51,717 bases of DNA from Bacteriovoracaceae bacterium (GTDB lineage: Bacteria > Bdellovibrionota > Bacteriovoracia > Bacteriovoracales > Bacteriovoracaceae). Below, piece by piece: positions 33,183-42,140 of this stretch. The stretch covers positions 1 through 51,717 of the forward strand of contig CANFHC010000021.1 of assembly GCA_947446575.1 (NCBI GenBank), written 5' to 3'. The notes beneath the pieces were generated by a model, which was not told where the DNA came from, searched no databases, and saw only the letters and a list, made by a program, of their open reading frames with translations. Both the position numbers and the translations under genes were made by a program. The number at the start of each line of letters is the position of its first letter. The first letter of the stretch is position 1.

Positions 33183-35188
33183 AATTTAACTTTTGCTTTA
33201 GCAGAAATACTATTGGATTGATTATCAAAATTGCGTTCATACTCAATTGTAAAAGAAACATTTTTCGTTTCTTTTTCAATACTAGCGAAGGCGCGGCGCT
33301 CTCCACCATTTAAAAATGTCGGCATATTGCTTGATACGGGCATTGAGGCGCCAGAGCTATAGCGCATTCCATTTTTATCGTCTTCTAAAATTCCTTTTAC
33401 TACGATATTTGTTCCATAATTCCTTAACACTACAGCAGTGTCTATTAGGGCCCTGGTATCATCGTTTATGGCATGACTTACGCCTGTTTTAATAACCACA
33501 TTATCAAGGGCGGCGACTATCTTATCTCCCCTGGCAACATGATTCCAATCGGGATAAAAGTTTGCATAAATAGTACTGTCGATTTTTGTTTTTTCATCTG
33601 ACGTTTTATAAGAATTTTTAACTCCTGCATAGAAATCTGCAGATGCATCTTGGCTTGTAGCGGTAGTTTTACCACCTGAAAAATTTGTATCATTACTATT
33701 ATAGATTAATAAATCAGCAGAGCCTCCTGCAAATGCCTTACCTTCGTATCCACCGATACGCAATTTAGGTGAAGATAATTCAAGGTTGGCCTGTAAATAC
33801 AAATTGTCTTGCTCGATATGAACTAAACTTTTATTGCCTTCGATTCTTGAAAATGAAGCACCGGCTCCCAAAGATATGTATTCATTAGGAACCATTTTTT
33901 TATAAAGAGCAACTCCATAAATATTTTCGCCCAAAGAAGTATTTCCAGTGAAAATATTTCCATCAATATAAGGACTACTAAAACCTACTTTGGTTAAGCT
34001 GAAGTTTCTTTGATTAAAATCTCTTTCATTGTCGCCTCCTGCTGATTCCTTCAACATTTGACCTAATTCAGATGACACTTTAGTTACGGGTTTTCCATTG
34101 GTATCATAGATATTATAAGCTAAGCCGTGATCAGGCATCGAAGTCGCTTGTGTTAGCGCTTCTGTTCCTGAGCCTTTTTGCATTTCAGTTGTTTCACCGT
34201 AATTAAACTTAACAACTTTTCCAGTTACTGGGTCAGTAGAAATAACCGTTACATGCCTTCCAGATAATGTTTTATAGAGGAGAACATAGTTATTAGTAAA
34301 ACCTAACTCTTTAAGCATTTGGGTTTGAGCTAAAGCAATATCGCGACAGATTCCCCCCAGAGTTCCATTTTTTATTGATTCTAATAATTGTTGAGTATCA
34401 ACAAATTCTCCACGAGCATTATCGCCTTTATCTCTTCTGGCATAATTGTATTGATTTCCAAACAAACCACCCAACTTTGAAACCAGTTGAATTTTTTGTT
34501 CAGAAGTTAGTTTATCTTTTGCCTCTGCCAGTACCGCTTTCCATTCAGCAGATTGAGCAACCATTTTTTGATAAGCCATCTCTTTCATTAAGAGTCCGCT
34601 TGGTAACTTTGTACTAAGATAAGATTCAGCATATTCGTTTAAAATTTTTTCTTTTTGAGAAAGTGTGAGGGCATTTAAATTTTCTTCTGGATGGGCTTGC
34701 TTATAACTATCTTCTAGCATTTGAATATTATAAAGATTGTAGGCTTTTGTATTGCCTGCAATATAGAGTTGTCCCATATAATTTAGATAATCATCAGTAG
34801 TAAATCTTCCCAGGGCGTTTTGTTCAAATTTTTTATTGTTACTAAAAAGAACAACCTCTAATTGAAAATCACGATTATCAATGCGTTTTTCTAAATCTGA
34901 TTTTTGTAAATTTTCATTTACCAATTGATCACATTCGCGTTTTTCTTTATTCACAGATAAGTGTGAATTCATCGAATCGTCGAGATTAGCGAGTGCTTTC
35001 ATTTGATCAGATTGCTCAGGTGTTAAAAAAAAATCACGATTTGGCATTGGATGGCCGCCAGGCGATTTCAAAACAACATCTCGCATATCTTCTGATAAAA
35101 GGTATAACTTCTCAAAGTCATCATCGGCATATGCCTGTCTAATATATGCAGTTAGTATTAGAATTGTTACAAGCTTAATCATTCCCAT
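33179..35188 (-). CDS. Transglutaminase-like domain fused to an outer-membrane beta-barrel
   Basis: 669 residues; signal peptide (LVTILILTAYIRQAYA). Residues about 230-335 resemble a transglutaminase/papain-like fold: GGICRDIALAQTQMLKELGF (C281), then GRHVTVISTD (H312, D319 or a nearby polar residue as third member). Before it lies a helical Lys/Gln-rich region. From about 400 to the end the sequence is strand-rich (VGFSSPYIDGNIF, YISLGAGASFSRI, LYLQANLELSSP, FTIEYERNFD) and ends in KAKVKF, a terminal Phe typical of barrel-assembly targets. This suggests a surface or periplasmic Cys protease/cross-linker tethered to the outer membrane. The fusion is unusual. ATG at 35188 or 35182 may start it. 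Confidence 0.72.
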   Translation of the reverse strand: MGMIKLVTILILTAYIRQAYADDDFEKLYLLSEDMRDVVLKSPGGHPMPNRDFFLTPEQSDQMKALANLDDSMNSHLSVNKEKRECDQLVNENLQKSDLEKRIDNRDFQLEVVLFSNNKKFEQNALGRFTTDDYLNYMGQLYIAGNTKAYNLYNIQMLEDSYKQAHPEENLNALTLSQKEKILNEYAESYLSTKLPSGLLMKEMAYQKMVAQSAEWKAVLAEAKDKLTSEQKIQLVSKLGGLFGNQYNYARRDKGDNARGEFVDTQQLLESIKNGTLGGICRDIALAQTQMLKELGFTNNYVLLYKTLSGRHVTVISTDPVTGKVVKFNYGETTEMQKGSGTEALTQATSMPDHGLAYNIYDTNGKPVTKVSSELGQMLKESAGGDNERDFNQRNFSLTKVGFSSPYIDGNIFTGNTSLGENIYGVALYKKMVPNEYISLGAGASFSRIEGNKSLVHIEQDNLYLQANLELSSPKLRIGGYEGKAFAGGSADLLIYNSNDTNFSGGKTTATSQDASADFYAGVKNSYKTSDEKTKIDSTIYANFYPDWNHVARGDKIVAALDNVVIKTGVSHAINDDTRALIDTAVVLRNYGTNIVVKGILEDDKNGMRYSSGASMPVSSNMPTFLNGGERRAFASIEKETKNVSFTIEYERNFDNQSNSISAKAKVKF

Positions 35189-35340
35189 AATCGCTATATC
35201 GGCAAATCATCTAAACAATTTAAGATTAAATATCCGAGCATTTAACGTCGCCTTAAATCTTCATTAAAACAACGCTAACTCTCTAATTCTCAACAAAACT
35301 TAAGGAGACAGTAAGTCACTTTAATGTTAAAATTTTTTTT

Positions 35341-36438
35341 ATGTTACTCAAAAATTTGAATAAAAAAGACAACTTATTAATCGTCTTAGATTCTATCTAT
35401 TGCCTTCATCGCATTGGGGATCACAGCGCTGCAGATGAATTATTATCTGAAAGTAAATGTGAATGGGAAAAGGATGTATCTCTAAAGCCACTTTTCCAAT
35501 TAGTTCACATCATCGGTAAGTATCAGCAAACAAAATTTTTAGCGACTGATTATGCTGAACTCTCAAATGTTCTTAAAGATCCGATTCATTCTACAGGTTT
35601 GAAATTGTATCAGGGATGGGTCCATTTGCTTTTAGGATATTACTTAAAGCACGAAGAGGAATTTCATAAAGCAGAAGAGTATTTTTTGAGCGGCCATCAC
35701 TTAAATGAATTATTAGAAGTTTACTATTGGATGAATCGATTTAAATTTCTCCCTTCTGAAGAAAAAATAAATTCATTTTTACGTCTTTATCCACTTAAGA
35801 GCATTTACTCACTCATTATGGGAAATACCTACTTTAAAGAAGAAGTAAAACCAAATACCCGACTTGAAAAAAACCAAGCAAAAAATTGGTTACATGAAGA
35901 AGATGAAGATAGTTTTGATTGTTGGGTTATTTCCAACAAAAATATAATCCCTGCAAAATACAAAAGTCTCAATTTTAAGGAAGAAAATTGTCTGGATTTA
36001 TTTTCAGGACTTATCAACGATCGTGGAGAATTCACTTTTTTATTAATAAGTGAATTAAACTGTCTCTCTTTTTTGATTGCATCTGAACTTATAGGAACAT
36101 CAAGCCTCGATATGGCAGAATTTCTAGAGCGCACTGAGGAAGAGGCAGAAGATCTAATAAAATACGTTACAAAATTAGGTATCCCGATAAAAAAAGTAAA
36201 TAACCTCTATTTTTTAGACTGGTCTGATAAACCGAAAATTATTATTCCCAGAAACCTAAAAGTTATAGGTCTTCAAGAATTCGTCAGAAAAAAAATGCCA
36301 ACTTTTTCTAAACCTCAATTAGTAGATCTATTACAGCTAACTCAATTTGGTGCTGAAGCGTTGATCAAAAAATGGGCATTGGCCGGTTTTATTCAGCCAA
36401 TGGATAAATCAGAAAATACAATGTGGAAATTTCTTTAG
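35341..36438 (+). CDS. Helical protein of unknown function, possible C-terminal winged helix
   Basis: 365 residues, no signal peptide. Helix-rich and Leu/Glu/Lys-rich; the N-terminal part (DNLLIVLDSIYCLHRIGDHSAADELL and so on) resembles TPR-like repeats. The C-terminal ~110 residues contain two segments (TSSLDMAEFLERTEEEAEDLI; FSKPQLVDLLQLTQFGAEALIKKW) that may be helix-turn-helix-like. The ATG at 35341 has no close ribosome site; AAGGAG lies 33 bases upstream, and the intervening run of eight T (35333-35340) could hide a longer start (see findings). Shares stop-codon bases with the convergent 36435 gene. Confidence 0.7.
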   Translation: MLLKNLNKKDNLLIVLDSIYCLHRIGDHSAADELLSESKCEWEKDVSLKPLFQLVHIIGKYQQTKFLATDYAELSNVLKDPIHSTGLKLYQGWVHLLLGYYLKHEEEFHKAEEYFLSGHHLNELLEVYYWMNRFKFLPSEEKINSFLRLYPLKSIYSLIMGNTYFKEEVKPNTRLEKNQAKNWLHEEDEDSFDCWVISNKNIIPAKYKSLNFKEENCLDLFSGLINDRGEFTFLLISELNCLSFLIASELIGTSSLDMAEFLERTEEEAEDLIKYVTKLGIPIKKVNNLYFLDWSDKPKIIIPRNLKVIGLQEFVRKKMPTFSKPQLVDLLQLTQFGAEALIKKWALAGFIQPMDKSENTMWKFL

Positions 36439-36749
36439 TTCGAGTGCTCTGGAATTGGTTGATCATTAATTTCACAATCAAGACTAGCGTGTTCATTTTT
36501 AAAATCTAAATTCGTAGCCAAACTTCTTTGCTCATAATCTTTTAAAGAATAGCTCATAGTTTTTACACCATGAGCTGGATATTCAATCATCACTGAATTT
36601 AATCTTCCTTCAAAGACTGTCGCTTCAAAATTAACTTCATTATACGTTTTGGTAATTGTCGCCATGGCGTATTCATTTATTGGCGCCTCAAGGACTAATA
36701 CATGTGTTTTAGCCAACAGAATGCACTTTAAAACAGTTGAACTAATCAT
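36435..36749 (-). CDS. Small conserved-looking protein of unknown function
   Basis: 104 residues, no signal or membrane segment; begins with a hydrophobic strand (TVLKCILLAKTHVLVLE) and continues with beta-rich sequence. Its start overlaps the last base of the M3 peptidase gene (TAATG-type junction), so it is translationally coupled to it. No family recognised. Confidence 0.68.
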   Translation of the reverse strand: MISSTVLKCILLAKTHVLVLEAPINEYAMATITKTYNEVNFEATVFEGRLNSVMIEYPAHGVKTMSYSLKDYEQRSLATNLDFKNEHASLDCEINDQPIPEHSN

Positions 36750-38782
36750 TACTTCACCAATCCTGCTCTTCTTAGAAGCGCCGCTGGATTGGGTTCTTTT
36801 CCTCTAAAGCCAACGTATAAATTCATTGGGTGCTGACTTCCACCACGCGAGAGAATATTGTCTTTAAACTTATTAGCTACCTCGCGATTGAAGATACCTT
36901 GTTCTTTGAAAAATTCAAAAGCATCTGCATCTAAAACTTCTGCCCATTTATAAGAGTAGTACCCAGCAGAATATCCACCAGCAAAGATATGTGAAAATGC
37001 TGTTGAAATGCTTGTTCCGGAAACAGCAGGAAGGAAATCCATTTTATTGGTAATATTAGTTTCAAATTCTTCGATGTTTTCAATGTACGATGGATCACTT
37101 GAATGCCATGCCATATCGACAGAAGCAAAACTCAATTGGCGAAGTGTTGCGCGTCCTTCCAGGAAAGACGCTGAGTCTTTAATTTTTTTAATCAATTCAG
37201 CTGGAATTTTTTCTTTTGTTTCATAGTGTTCAGCAAAAAGGTCTAGGCACTCTTTTTCGTAAGCCCAGTTTTCTAATATTTGCGATGGAAGCTCTACGAA
37301 GTCCCAATACACATTTGTTCCTGATAATGACTCATATTGAGTATTGGCAAGCATTCCGTGAAGAGCGTGACCAAATTCATGGAAAAGAGTTGTTACTTCT
37401 TCAAAACCTAAAAGAGACGGTTTAGTCGCAGTAGGTTTTGTAAAATTACAAACGATAGCAATATGTGGACGAAAATTGACTCCCTCTTCCTTCTTTTGCC
37501 CACGGAAACTTGTCATCCAGGCGCCATTTCTTTTTCCTGTACGTGGGTGAAAATCAGCGTAAAAAACTGCAACGTGATTATTTTGCTCATCCAACACATC
37601 GTAAGTTTTTACATCAACATGATAAACTGGAATGTCTGTGCGTAAGTTAAATGAAAGTCCGTAAAGTTTTTTTGCTACTTGAAAAACTCCGTCAATAACG
37701 TTTTCTAATTTAAAGTACGGTCGTAAAAGTTCGTCGTTAACTTGAAATTTTTCATTTTTTAGTTTCTCAGCATAATACATATTATCCCATTTAGAATAAT
37801 CAGTGATGCCATCGATTTTTTCAGCGTATCTTCTCAGTTCTTCTGTCTCAAGTTTAGCGGCAGGAGTTGCGTGATTAACGATATTATCGATGAAACTCAT
37901 GACAACTTTTGGAGTTGAGGCCATGCGCTCTTCTAAAACAAAGTGAGCATGAGATTCATAACCTAAAAGTTTTGCTTTTTGATGGCGTAGTTTGGCGATT
38001 GTTTTTACGATCTCTCTGTTATCTGTAGCATCTCCGTGGAAAGCTTTAGTTGAGTTCGCCATAAAAAGAATTTTACGAAGATCTCTATTTGTAGAATGAG
38101 TTAAAAATGGGATTACGCTTGGATATTGAAGAGTGAAGACCCATTTCCCTTCTTGCCCTTTTTCTTTTGCAGTCTCAGCTGCAGCTTCAATAACATCTGC
38201 CGGCAATCCCGCTAAGTCTTCTTTCTTATCAAGAACCATCATGAAGTTATTTGTTTCTTTTAAAATATTGTCCCCGAAGTGCAGGCCTAGTGTAGATAAC
38301 TGCTTAGAAATATCTCTCAAGATATCTTTGTCACTGTCAGATAAAAGAGCTCCGTTACGAACAAAGCTTTTATAGTTTTTTTCTAACAACATCATTTGTT
38401 CAGCATTAAGATTAAATTTCTCTTTATTATCCCAAACTGTTTTTATCTTAGAAAATAGTACTTGATCCATACTAACGTCATTTCCAAATTCAGTTAAGAT
38501 TGGAGAAATATCTTTGGCAATATTTTGAATGTCATCATTAGTTTCAGCACTATGAAGATTGAAGAATACTCCTGAAACAAGCTCTACTTCAGGACTAGCA
38601 TTCTCTAGAGCTTCGACCACATTTTTAAAGCTTTCAACTTCGGTATTATTTTTAATATCTTCAATGCGTTTTTTAGCAATAACGATTGCTTCATTAATGG
38701 CCGGAAGAAAATCTTGTGGTTTGATTTTATCAAACGGCACAGTTTCAAAAGGTGTATTAAATTTTTGTAGTAGAATATTCAT
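36749..38782 (-). CDS. dcp: M3-family metallopeptidase (peptidyl-dipeptidase Dcp type)
   Basis: 677 residues, essentially the length of E. coli Dcp (681). Zinc-binding HEFGH at 468-472 in FHEFGHALHGML, the third ligand Glu in DFVELPSQI, and substrate-domain motifs GYYSYKW and FAHIFAGGYSAGYYSY match Dcp. No signal peptide, so it acts in the cytoplasm, removing dipeptides from the C-terminus of imported or broken-down peptides. Likely partner in function of the opp importer elsewhere in the window. Oligopeptidase A is the alternative but the N-terminal alignment favours Dcp. Confidence 0.92.
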   Translation of the reverse strand: MNILLQKFNTPFETVPFDKIKPQDFLPAINEAIVIAKKRIEDIKNNTEVESFKNVVEALENASPEVELVSGVFFNLHSAETNDDIQNIAKDISPILTEFGNDVSMDQVLFSKIKTVWDNKEKFNLNAEQMMLLEKNYKSFVRNGALLSDSDKDILRDISKQLSTLGLHFGDNILKETNNFMMVLDKKEDLAGLPADVIEAAAETAKEKGQEGKWVFTLQYPSVIPFLTHSTNRDLRKILFMANSTKAFHGDATDNREIVKTIAKLRHQKAKLLGYESHAHFVLEERMASTPKVVMSFIDNIVNHATPAAKLETEELRRYAEKIDGITDYSKWDNMYYAEKLKNEKFQVNDELLRPYFKLENVIDGVFQVAKKLYGLSFNLRTDIPVYHVDVKTYDVLDEQNNHVAVFYADFHPRTGKRNGAWMTSFRGQKKEEGVNFRPHIAIVCNFTKPTATKPSLLGFEEVTTLFHEFGHALHGMLANTQYESLSGTNVYWDFVELPSQILENWAYEKECLDLFAEHYETKEKIPAELIKKIKDSASFLEGRATLRQLSFASVDMAWHSSDPSYIENIEEFETNITNKMDFLPAVSGTSISTAFSHIFAGGYSAGYYSYKWAEVLDADAFEFFKEQGIFNREVANKFKDNILSRGGSQHPMNLYVGFRGKEPNPAALLRRAGLVK

Positions 38783-38790
38783 CGTGTCTC

Positions 38791-39504
38791 CTATTGTAAT
38801 TTCAGTTCGTATCTTATTTCAGTTTTTCCGTTTAGTTCATTTATATCTGTCTGGGGAATTCCCAAATTTTTATTATTTTCATTAAGCTCTTTAACAACTG
38901 ATGCGATATTGAGCCACTCACCGCGCTTTACTAATATCTCTGTTTTTACACTTCCATGTCCAACATCAGCGAAAGAAAAAATTAAATTTGCAGTGCTCTC
39001 TCCAATCAATCGACACATAATTTTTAATTTCTGTGTGCCCACTTCAAGCTCTCCCTGCAGTCCTGAGCTTAGAAGAATTTGCATCGTGCTTTCGTTTATA
39101 AAAGTACTGCTTGCCTTATTGGCGCTATTTTTTTGTCCGAGTTTGACTGTATTGCCTTCAGAGTTAGTTTTGGTGGTCGTTTTAAAATCCAAAACACAAT
39201 TGGCCGAATCAACAACTGAAGAGACCTCACCTTTTCGTGAAGTACTTAAAAGAGCATATCTTTTTGAGAGATATTTCTCAAATAGTTTTCCTCTATCGGG
39301 CGATACAGTTATATCGATGCAGTTTTCATCTGTTTGAAAATCAACAACATCATTAGGTAACAGGAGAAAATCAATGGAGTTTTTAGCGTTTTTTAAATTT
39401 ACAGTTTTCTCGAAACAATATGAATCTGCAAATGCCACGCGAACATTAATCCAGCAGAGAAAAAGTGTTATGAGGGTGTTATTTACCTTGAAGATGACTG
39501 TCAC
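38791..39504 (-). CDS. Exported protein of unknown function
   Basis: About 238 residues from GTG 39504, which gives a normal signal peptide (MTVIFKVNNTLITLFLCW, cleaved after VAFA). Longer starts at 39528 or 39555 overlap the DtxR-like gene more. Mature protein rich in beta-like stretches, with three Cys (YCFEK, NCIDI, NCVLD) that may form disulfides, and a C-terminal segment DVGHGSVKTEILVKRGEWLNIA. Not recognised; not a lipoprotein. Transcribed with the DtxR-like gene upstream and Dcp downstream. Confidence 0.68.
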   Translation of the reverse strand: MTVIFKVNNTLITLFLCWINVRVAFADSYCFEKTVNLKNAKNSIDFLLLPNDVVDFQTDENCIDITVSPDRGKLFEKYLSKRYALLSTSRKGEVSSVVDSANCVLDFKTTTKTNSEGNTVKLGQKNSANKASSTFINESTMQILLSSGLQGELEVGTQKLKIMCRLIGESTANLIFSFADVGHGSVKTEILVKRGEWLNIASVVKELNENNKNLGIPQTDINELNGKTEIRYELKLQ

Positions 39505-40009
39505 CTTTTTGGTGATGAATAAAATCATCAGAAGTCGAATATGAGCAAAGATCAAGTGCCGTTTTAAACTGAAACGACTTAGGAAGCTGCCCTTTTTTAC
39601 TTAGGTCTTCACAAGTACAAGCGAGAGTCTTCATGAAGTTAAAAAATTTTTCACTTGTTTGTGGACTCATCAAATGTTCCATTTGGCAGGAATCATTTTG
39701 CGCTGTCTCTTCATCAACACCAACAAAATCTCTGAGAAAATAATAAAGTAATGTACGAGAAGATAAAATGCGGTGAACTTCCTCGTGTCCTAATTCTGTC
39801 AAAATAACAAATTTACATTCTTCTTCTTCTTGAATTAAGCCTTTCTTTTTTAAATTATTGAGCATCGTCGAAACAGATCCCTTCGTGAGATCTAAATCTT
39901 TGGCAATATCTGTGACTCTGGCAAAACCTCTATTCTCTTTTAACTTATGGATCGTTAAAAGATAGTGGACCATAGAGTGCGAGAGTTCGTTTTCGATCGT
40001 GTCTTTCAT
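39479..40009 (-). CDS. DtxR/MntR-family metal-dependent transcription regulator
   Basis: About 177 residues from ATG 40009 (an alternative ATG at 40024 is equally unsupported by a ribosome site). Winged-helix DNA-binding domain (FARVTDIAKDLDLTKGSVSTMLNNLKKKGLI) followed by the dimer/metal domain. By comparison with DtxR the primary metal site keeps Cys, Glu and His in SCQMEHLMS, with His where DtxR has Met10 (HYLLTIHKL), while ancillary-site residues appear lost (SRTLLYYF and ETAQND segments). It probably represses iron- or manganese-uptake genes; none are adjacent. No C-terminal SH3-like domain. Confidence 0.86.
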   Translation of the reverse strand: MKDTIENELSHSMVHYLLTIHKLKENRGFARVTDIAKDLDLTKGSVSTMLNNLKKKGLIQEEEECKFVILTELGHEEVHRILSSRTLLYYFLRDFVGVDEETAQNDSCQMEHLMSPQTSEKFFNFMKTLACTCEDLSKKGQLPKSFQFKTALDLCSYSTSDDFIHHQKGDSHLQGK

Positions 40010-40086
40010 AGTAGTACCATTCATAGAATAAAAGTTTTCTTACTCAAATTTGTACCTCTGAAACGCACCCCCGTAAAGAGTGAAAC

Positions 40087-40136
40087 GTGCCTTTAAAATC
40101 GGGCAGTAAACTCCGGTATTACGGGTCCAGAGGCAC
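40087..40136 (+). other. Inverted repeat in the divergent intergenic region
   Basis: GTGCCT (40087-40092) and AGGCAC (40131-40136) enclose a smaller GTAA/TTAC pair. It lies between the DtxR-like gene and the 40226 gene. It could be a leader hairpin or an operator; no known riboswitch consensus was recognised. Confidence 0.3.
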
Positions 40137-40225
40137 TGCATATCTTATTGATTTCATGAGTCTTCTACCTGTCCTTTTTTGCCTCTCACGCGGCAATTCG
40201 CTCTCTGAGGTAAAATGGAAGAACT

Positions 40226-42139
40226 ATGAAAAATTTAATCTTATTTATTCTTGTTTTTTCTTTTTCAACTGCTAACTCCGCGGACTCAACAGCTTCTGTT
40301 TCACAGGTTCATGAGAGCGTGGCCAAGAAGATGGCTGATTCCCCAACAGCTTCTGAGGGAACTGTTAATCAAACGTTGCTCGATAATGCGGCTAAGGCAC
40401 AACAGATTCTTAACGCCAATCCGAACTCTGCAACTCCAACTAGCATAAAAATTTTAAGCAATAAAGGCAGTAGTGCAACGACGACCTCTTCAGCCAATCT
40501 AACAGATCAAGATAAACAGTTAAGTGAAAATTTTGTTCACCAAGGAAAAGCCAATAGAATTATTGAAGAGAAGTGTGTCGGCGAAATGAAAGACGCCTGT
40601 GCTGGAAATGAAGTCGATCATAAAGTAATGGGGATGAACCCTGGTTTAATTAAAGTCGCAGCCCAGTCATACGCAACTTTCTCAGCGATGAGTGATGGAA
40701 TTTTTGGGTTATCCAAGCCTCCGGAAGTGAATGCATCTGGAGCTGGAGCAGCGGGTACTGGAACAACGGGTACTGGAGCAACGGGTACTGGAGCAACGGG
40801 TACTGGAGCAACAGGTACTGGAGCAACGGGTACTGGAGCAACAGGTACTGGAGCAACGGGTACTGGAGCAACAGGTACTGGAGCAACGGGTACTGGAGCA
40901 ACAGGATCTGCCACTGCTGGAACAAAGCCAGCTGCAGCCAAAAAAGAACCCGCAACAGATTATTGTAAATATATCCCTGCAATGGGTGAAGCTTATGCAA
41001 CTTTTGCTCAAAAAGTTGTAGTGAAAGACTTAAATAATGGTGGAGAGACTTCACAAAAAGAAAGTCTTTTAAAGGCAGCTGCAAGTCATGATAGCAGGTC
41101 CGACTTAGCTCAGGCGCAAGCTGTTGGCTGGTATGGAGGAGCTGCTTGTTATGTTGCAGGATATGCCATTGGATCATTCGCTATGGATACATCGCTTGTT
41201 GTAAAAGTTGCAGCTGCAACTTTGCTTGGAACTTTTTATCAAGAAGAAGTTGGCGCCAATAAAGATTACGCAAATAAAACACGTGAAATCGCAAAATCAC
41301 TTCCTGGAAAAGGAGATTGCAACCCCATTACCCAAAACGATTGTTACTGTGCTCAGCCAGAAACGGCAAATGACCCTACTTATTGTAAAGCTCAAATTGC
41401 TGCAAAGTCTGGAGCAAATTCTGCCTTTGCCCGCACGGCCTGTACTGACAATAAAATGCAAATTGATCCAAGCTGCAGTTGCGAAAAAACAAATTCTTGT
41501 TTTGAGAAATTTTTAGAAAATCAAGGGGCCGCAAGTTTACAAATGGGATTTGGAAATACGAACTCTCCATTTAAATCTGTCGTTTCTCTAGCGCACGGAA
41601 AGCTGGAAACTGGAACTCTTGGCGCGCAATCGTTTGCGGGAACAGCAGCAATCGCTAAAAAAGGACTTAATGATTTTGCCAATAAACTTCCGGCAGGATC
41701 AGGATTAACTCTTAGTCAAAAAGCTTTAGCTGATTCAATGATTTCAAAAGGAATTCCAGCAAGAGTAGCGAGCTTAATGGCACAAAATCCTCCCTCACAG
41801 GCGGCCATGGCACAGGCCATGTCCAAAACAGAAGGGCTTGGAAAAAATTATCAAGTCGCAGCTTATTCATCTGGAAATAGTAACGTTCTCGATTTCTCTG
41901 GCGGAAATGGTCTAGGCATTAGTGGAAAAAGAGGTGAGAAGAAAAGTGGAATGGAAGATTTTTTAGGAAAAATTCCTGGTGGAAAAGCTGCTACCAGTGG
42001 AAAAATATTAGAATTTGCGCAAAAAGCAGAAGCTCGTGCCCCGCAAATTACCAAGTCTGATCGTCCAATTTTTGAAATCATATCTCTACGCTATCAAACT
42101 TCTGGAAGACGACTCCTGCAGCTCGATTCTAGTAATTAA
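40226..42139 (+). CDS. Exported protein with Gly-Thr-Gly-Ala-Thr repeats and Cys-rich centre
   Basis: 637 residues. Signal peptide (NLILFILVFSFSTANSA, about residue 19). Then an Ala/Ser/Thr-rich region, ten copies of a five-residue repeat (GTGAT, first copy GTGTT, residues 177-226), an Ala/Lys bridge, and a central domain with a hydrophobic stretch (GGAACYVAGYAIGSFAM) and 11 or more Cys (for example DYCKYIP, CNPITQNDCYC, CSCEKTNSC), probably disulfide-rich. The C-terminal half is Ala/Gly/Lys-rich without clear domain. Likely periplasmic or surface exposed. No family recognised; the repeat will vary in length between strains if it slips. Confidence 0.8.
   Translation: MKNLILFILVFSFSTANSADSTASVSQVHESVAKKMADSPTASEGTVNQTLLDNAAKAQQILNANPNSATPTSIKILSNKGSSATTTSSANLTDQDKQLSENFVHQGKANRIIEEKCVGEMKDACAGNEVDHKVMGMNPGLIKVAAQSYATFSAMSDGIFGLSKPPEVNASGAGAAGTGTTGTGATGTGATGTGATGTGATGTGATGTGATGTGATGTGATGTGATGSATAGTKPAAAKKEPATDYCKYIPAMGEAYATFAQKVVVKDLNNGGETSQKESLLKAAASHDSRSDLAQAQAVGWYGGAACYVAGYAIGSFAMDTSLVVKVAAATLLGTFYQEEVGANKDYANKTREIAKSLPGKGDCNPITQNDCYCAQPETANDPTYCKAQIAAKSGANSAFARTACTDNKMQIDPSCSCEKTNSCFEKFLENQGAASLQMGFGNTNSPFKSVVSLAHGKLETGTLGAQSFAGTAAIAKKGLNDFANKLPAGSGLTLSQKALADSMISKGIPARVASLMAQNPPSQAAMAQAMSKTEGLGKNYQVAAYSSGNSNVLDFSGGNGLGISGKRGEKKSGMEDFLGKIPGGKAATSGKILEFAQKAEARAPQITKSDRPIFEIISLRYQTSGRRLLQLDSSN
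40754..40903 (+). repeat. Ten tandem 15-bp repeats coding for Gly-Thr-Gly-Ala-Thr
   Basis: Unit GGTACTGGAGCAACG, ten copies, in frame with the 40226 gene. The first copy has ACA in place of GCA. From the fourth unit on, the last codon alternates ACA and ACG, so a 30-bp higher-order unit has been duplicated. Not a CRISPR: there are no spacers. Confidence 0.97.
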
Positions 42140-42140
42140 T

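Noticed and set aside
38909-39337. 142-residue plus-strand frame
   Set aside because: Antisense to the exported-protein gene; low-complexity Ser/Phe/Leu composition typical of a shadow frame.
40087-40275. 62-residue plus-strand open frame
   Set aside because: No ribosome site, overlaps the start and signal peptide of the 40226 gene, and covers an inverted repeat; more likely leader sequence.
40754-40903. Tandem repeats considered as a CRISPR array
   Set aside because: The units are contiguous with no spacers, keep reading frame, and no cas genes are present.
40618-41177. Long open frames on the other strand and in other frames across the repeat tract
   Set aside because: A 15-bp repeat without stop codons keeps all frames open; the products are simple repeats (Pro-Val-Ala, Leu-Glu-Gln) and only the plus-strand frame of 40226 has a signal peptide and non-repeat domains.
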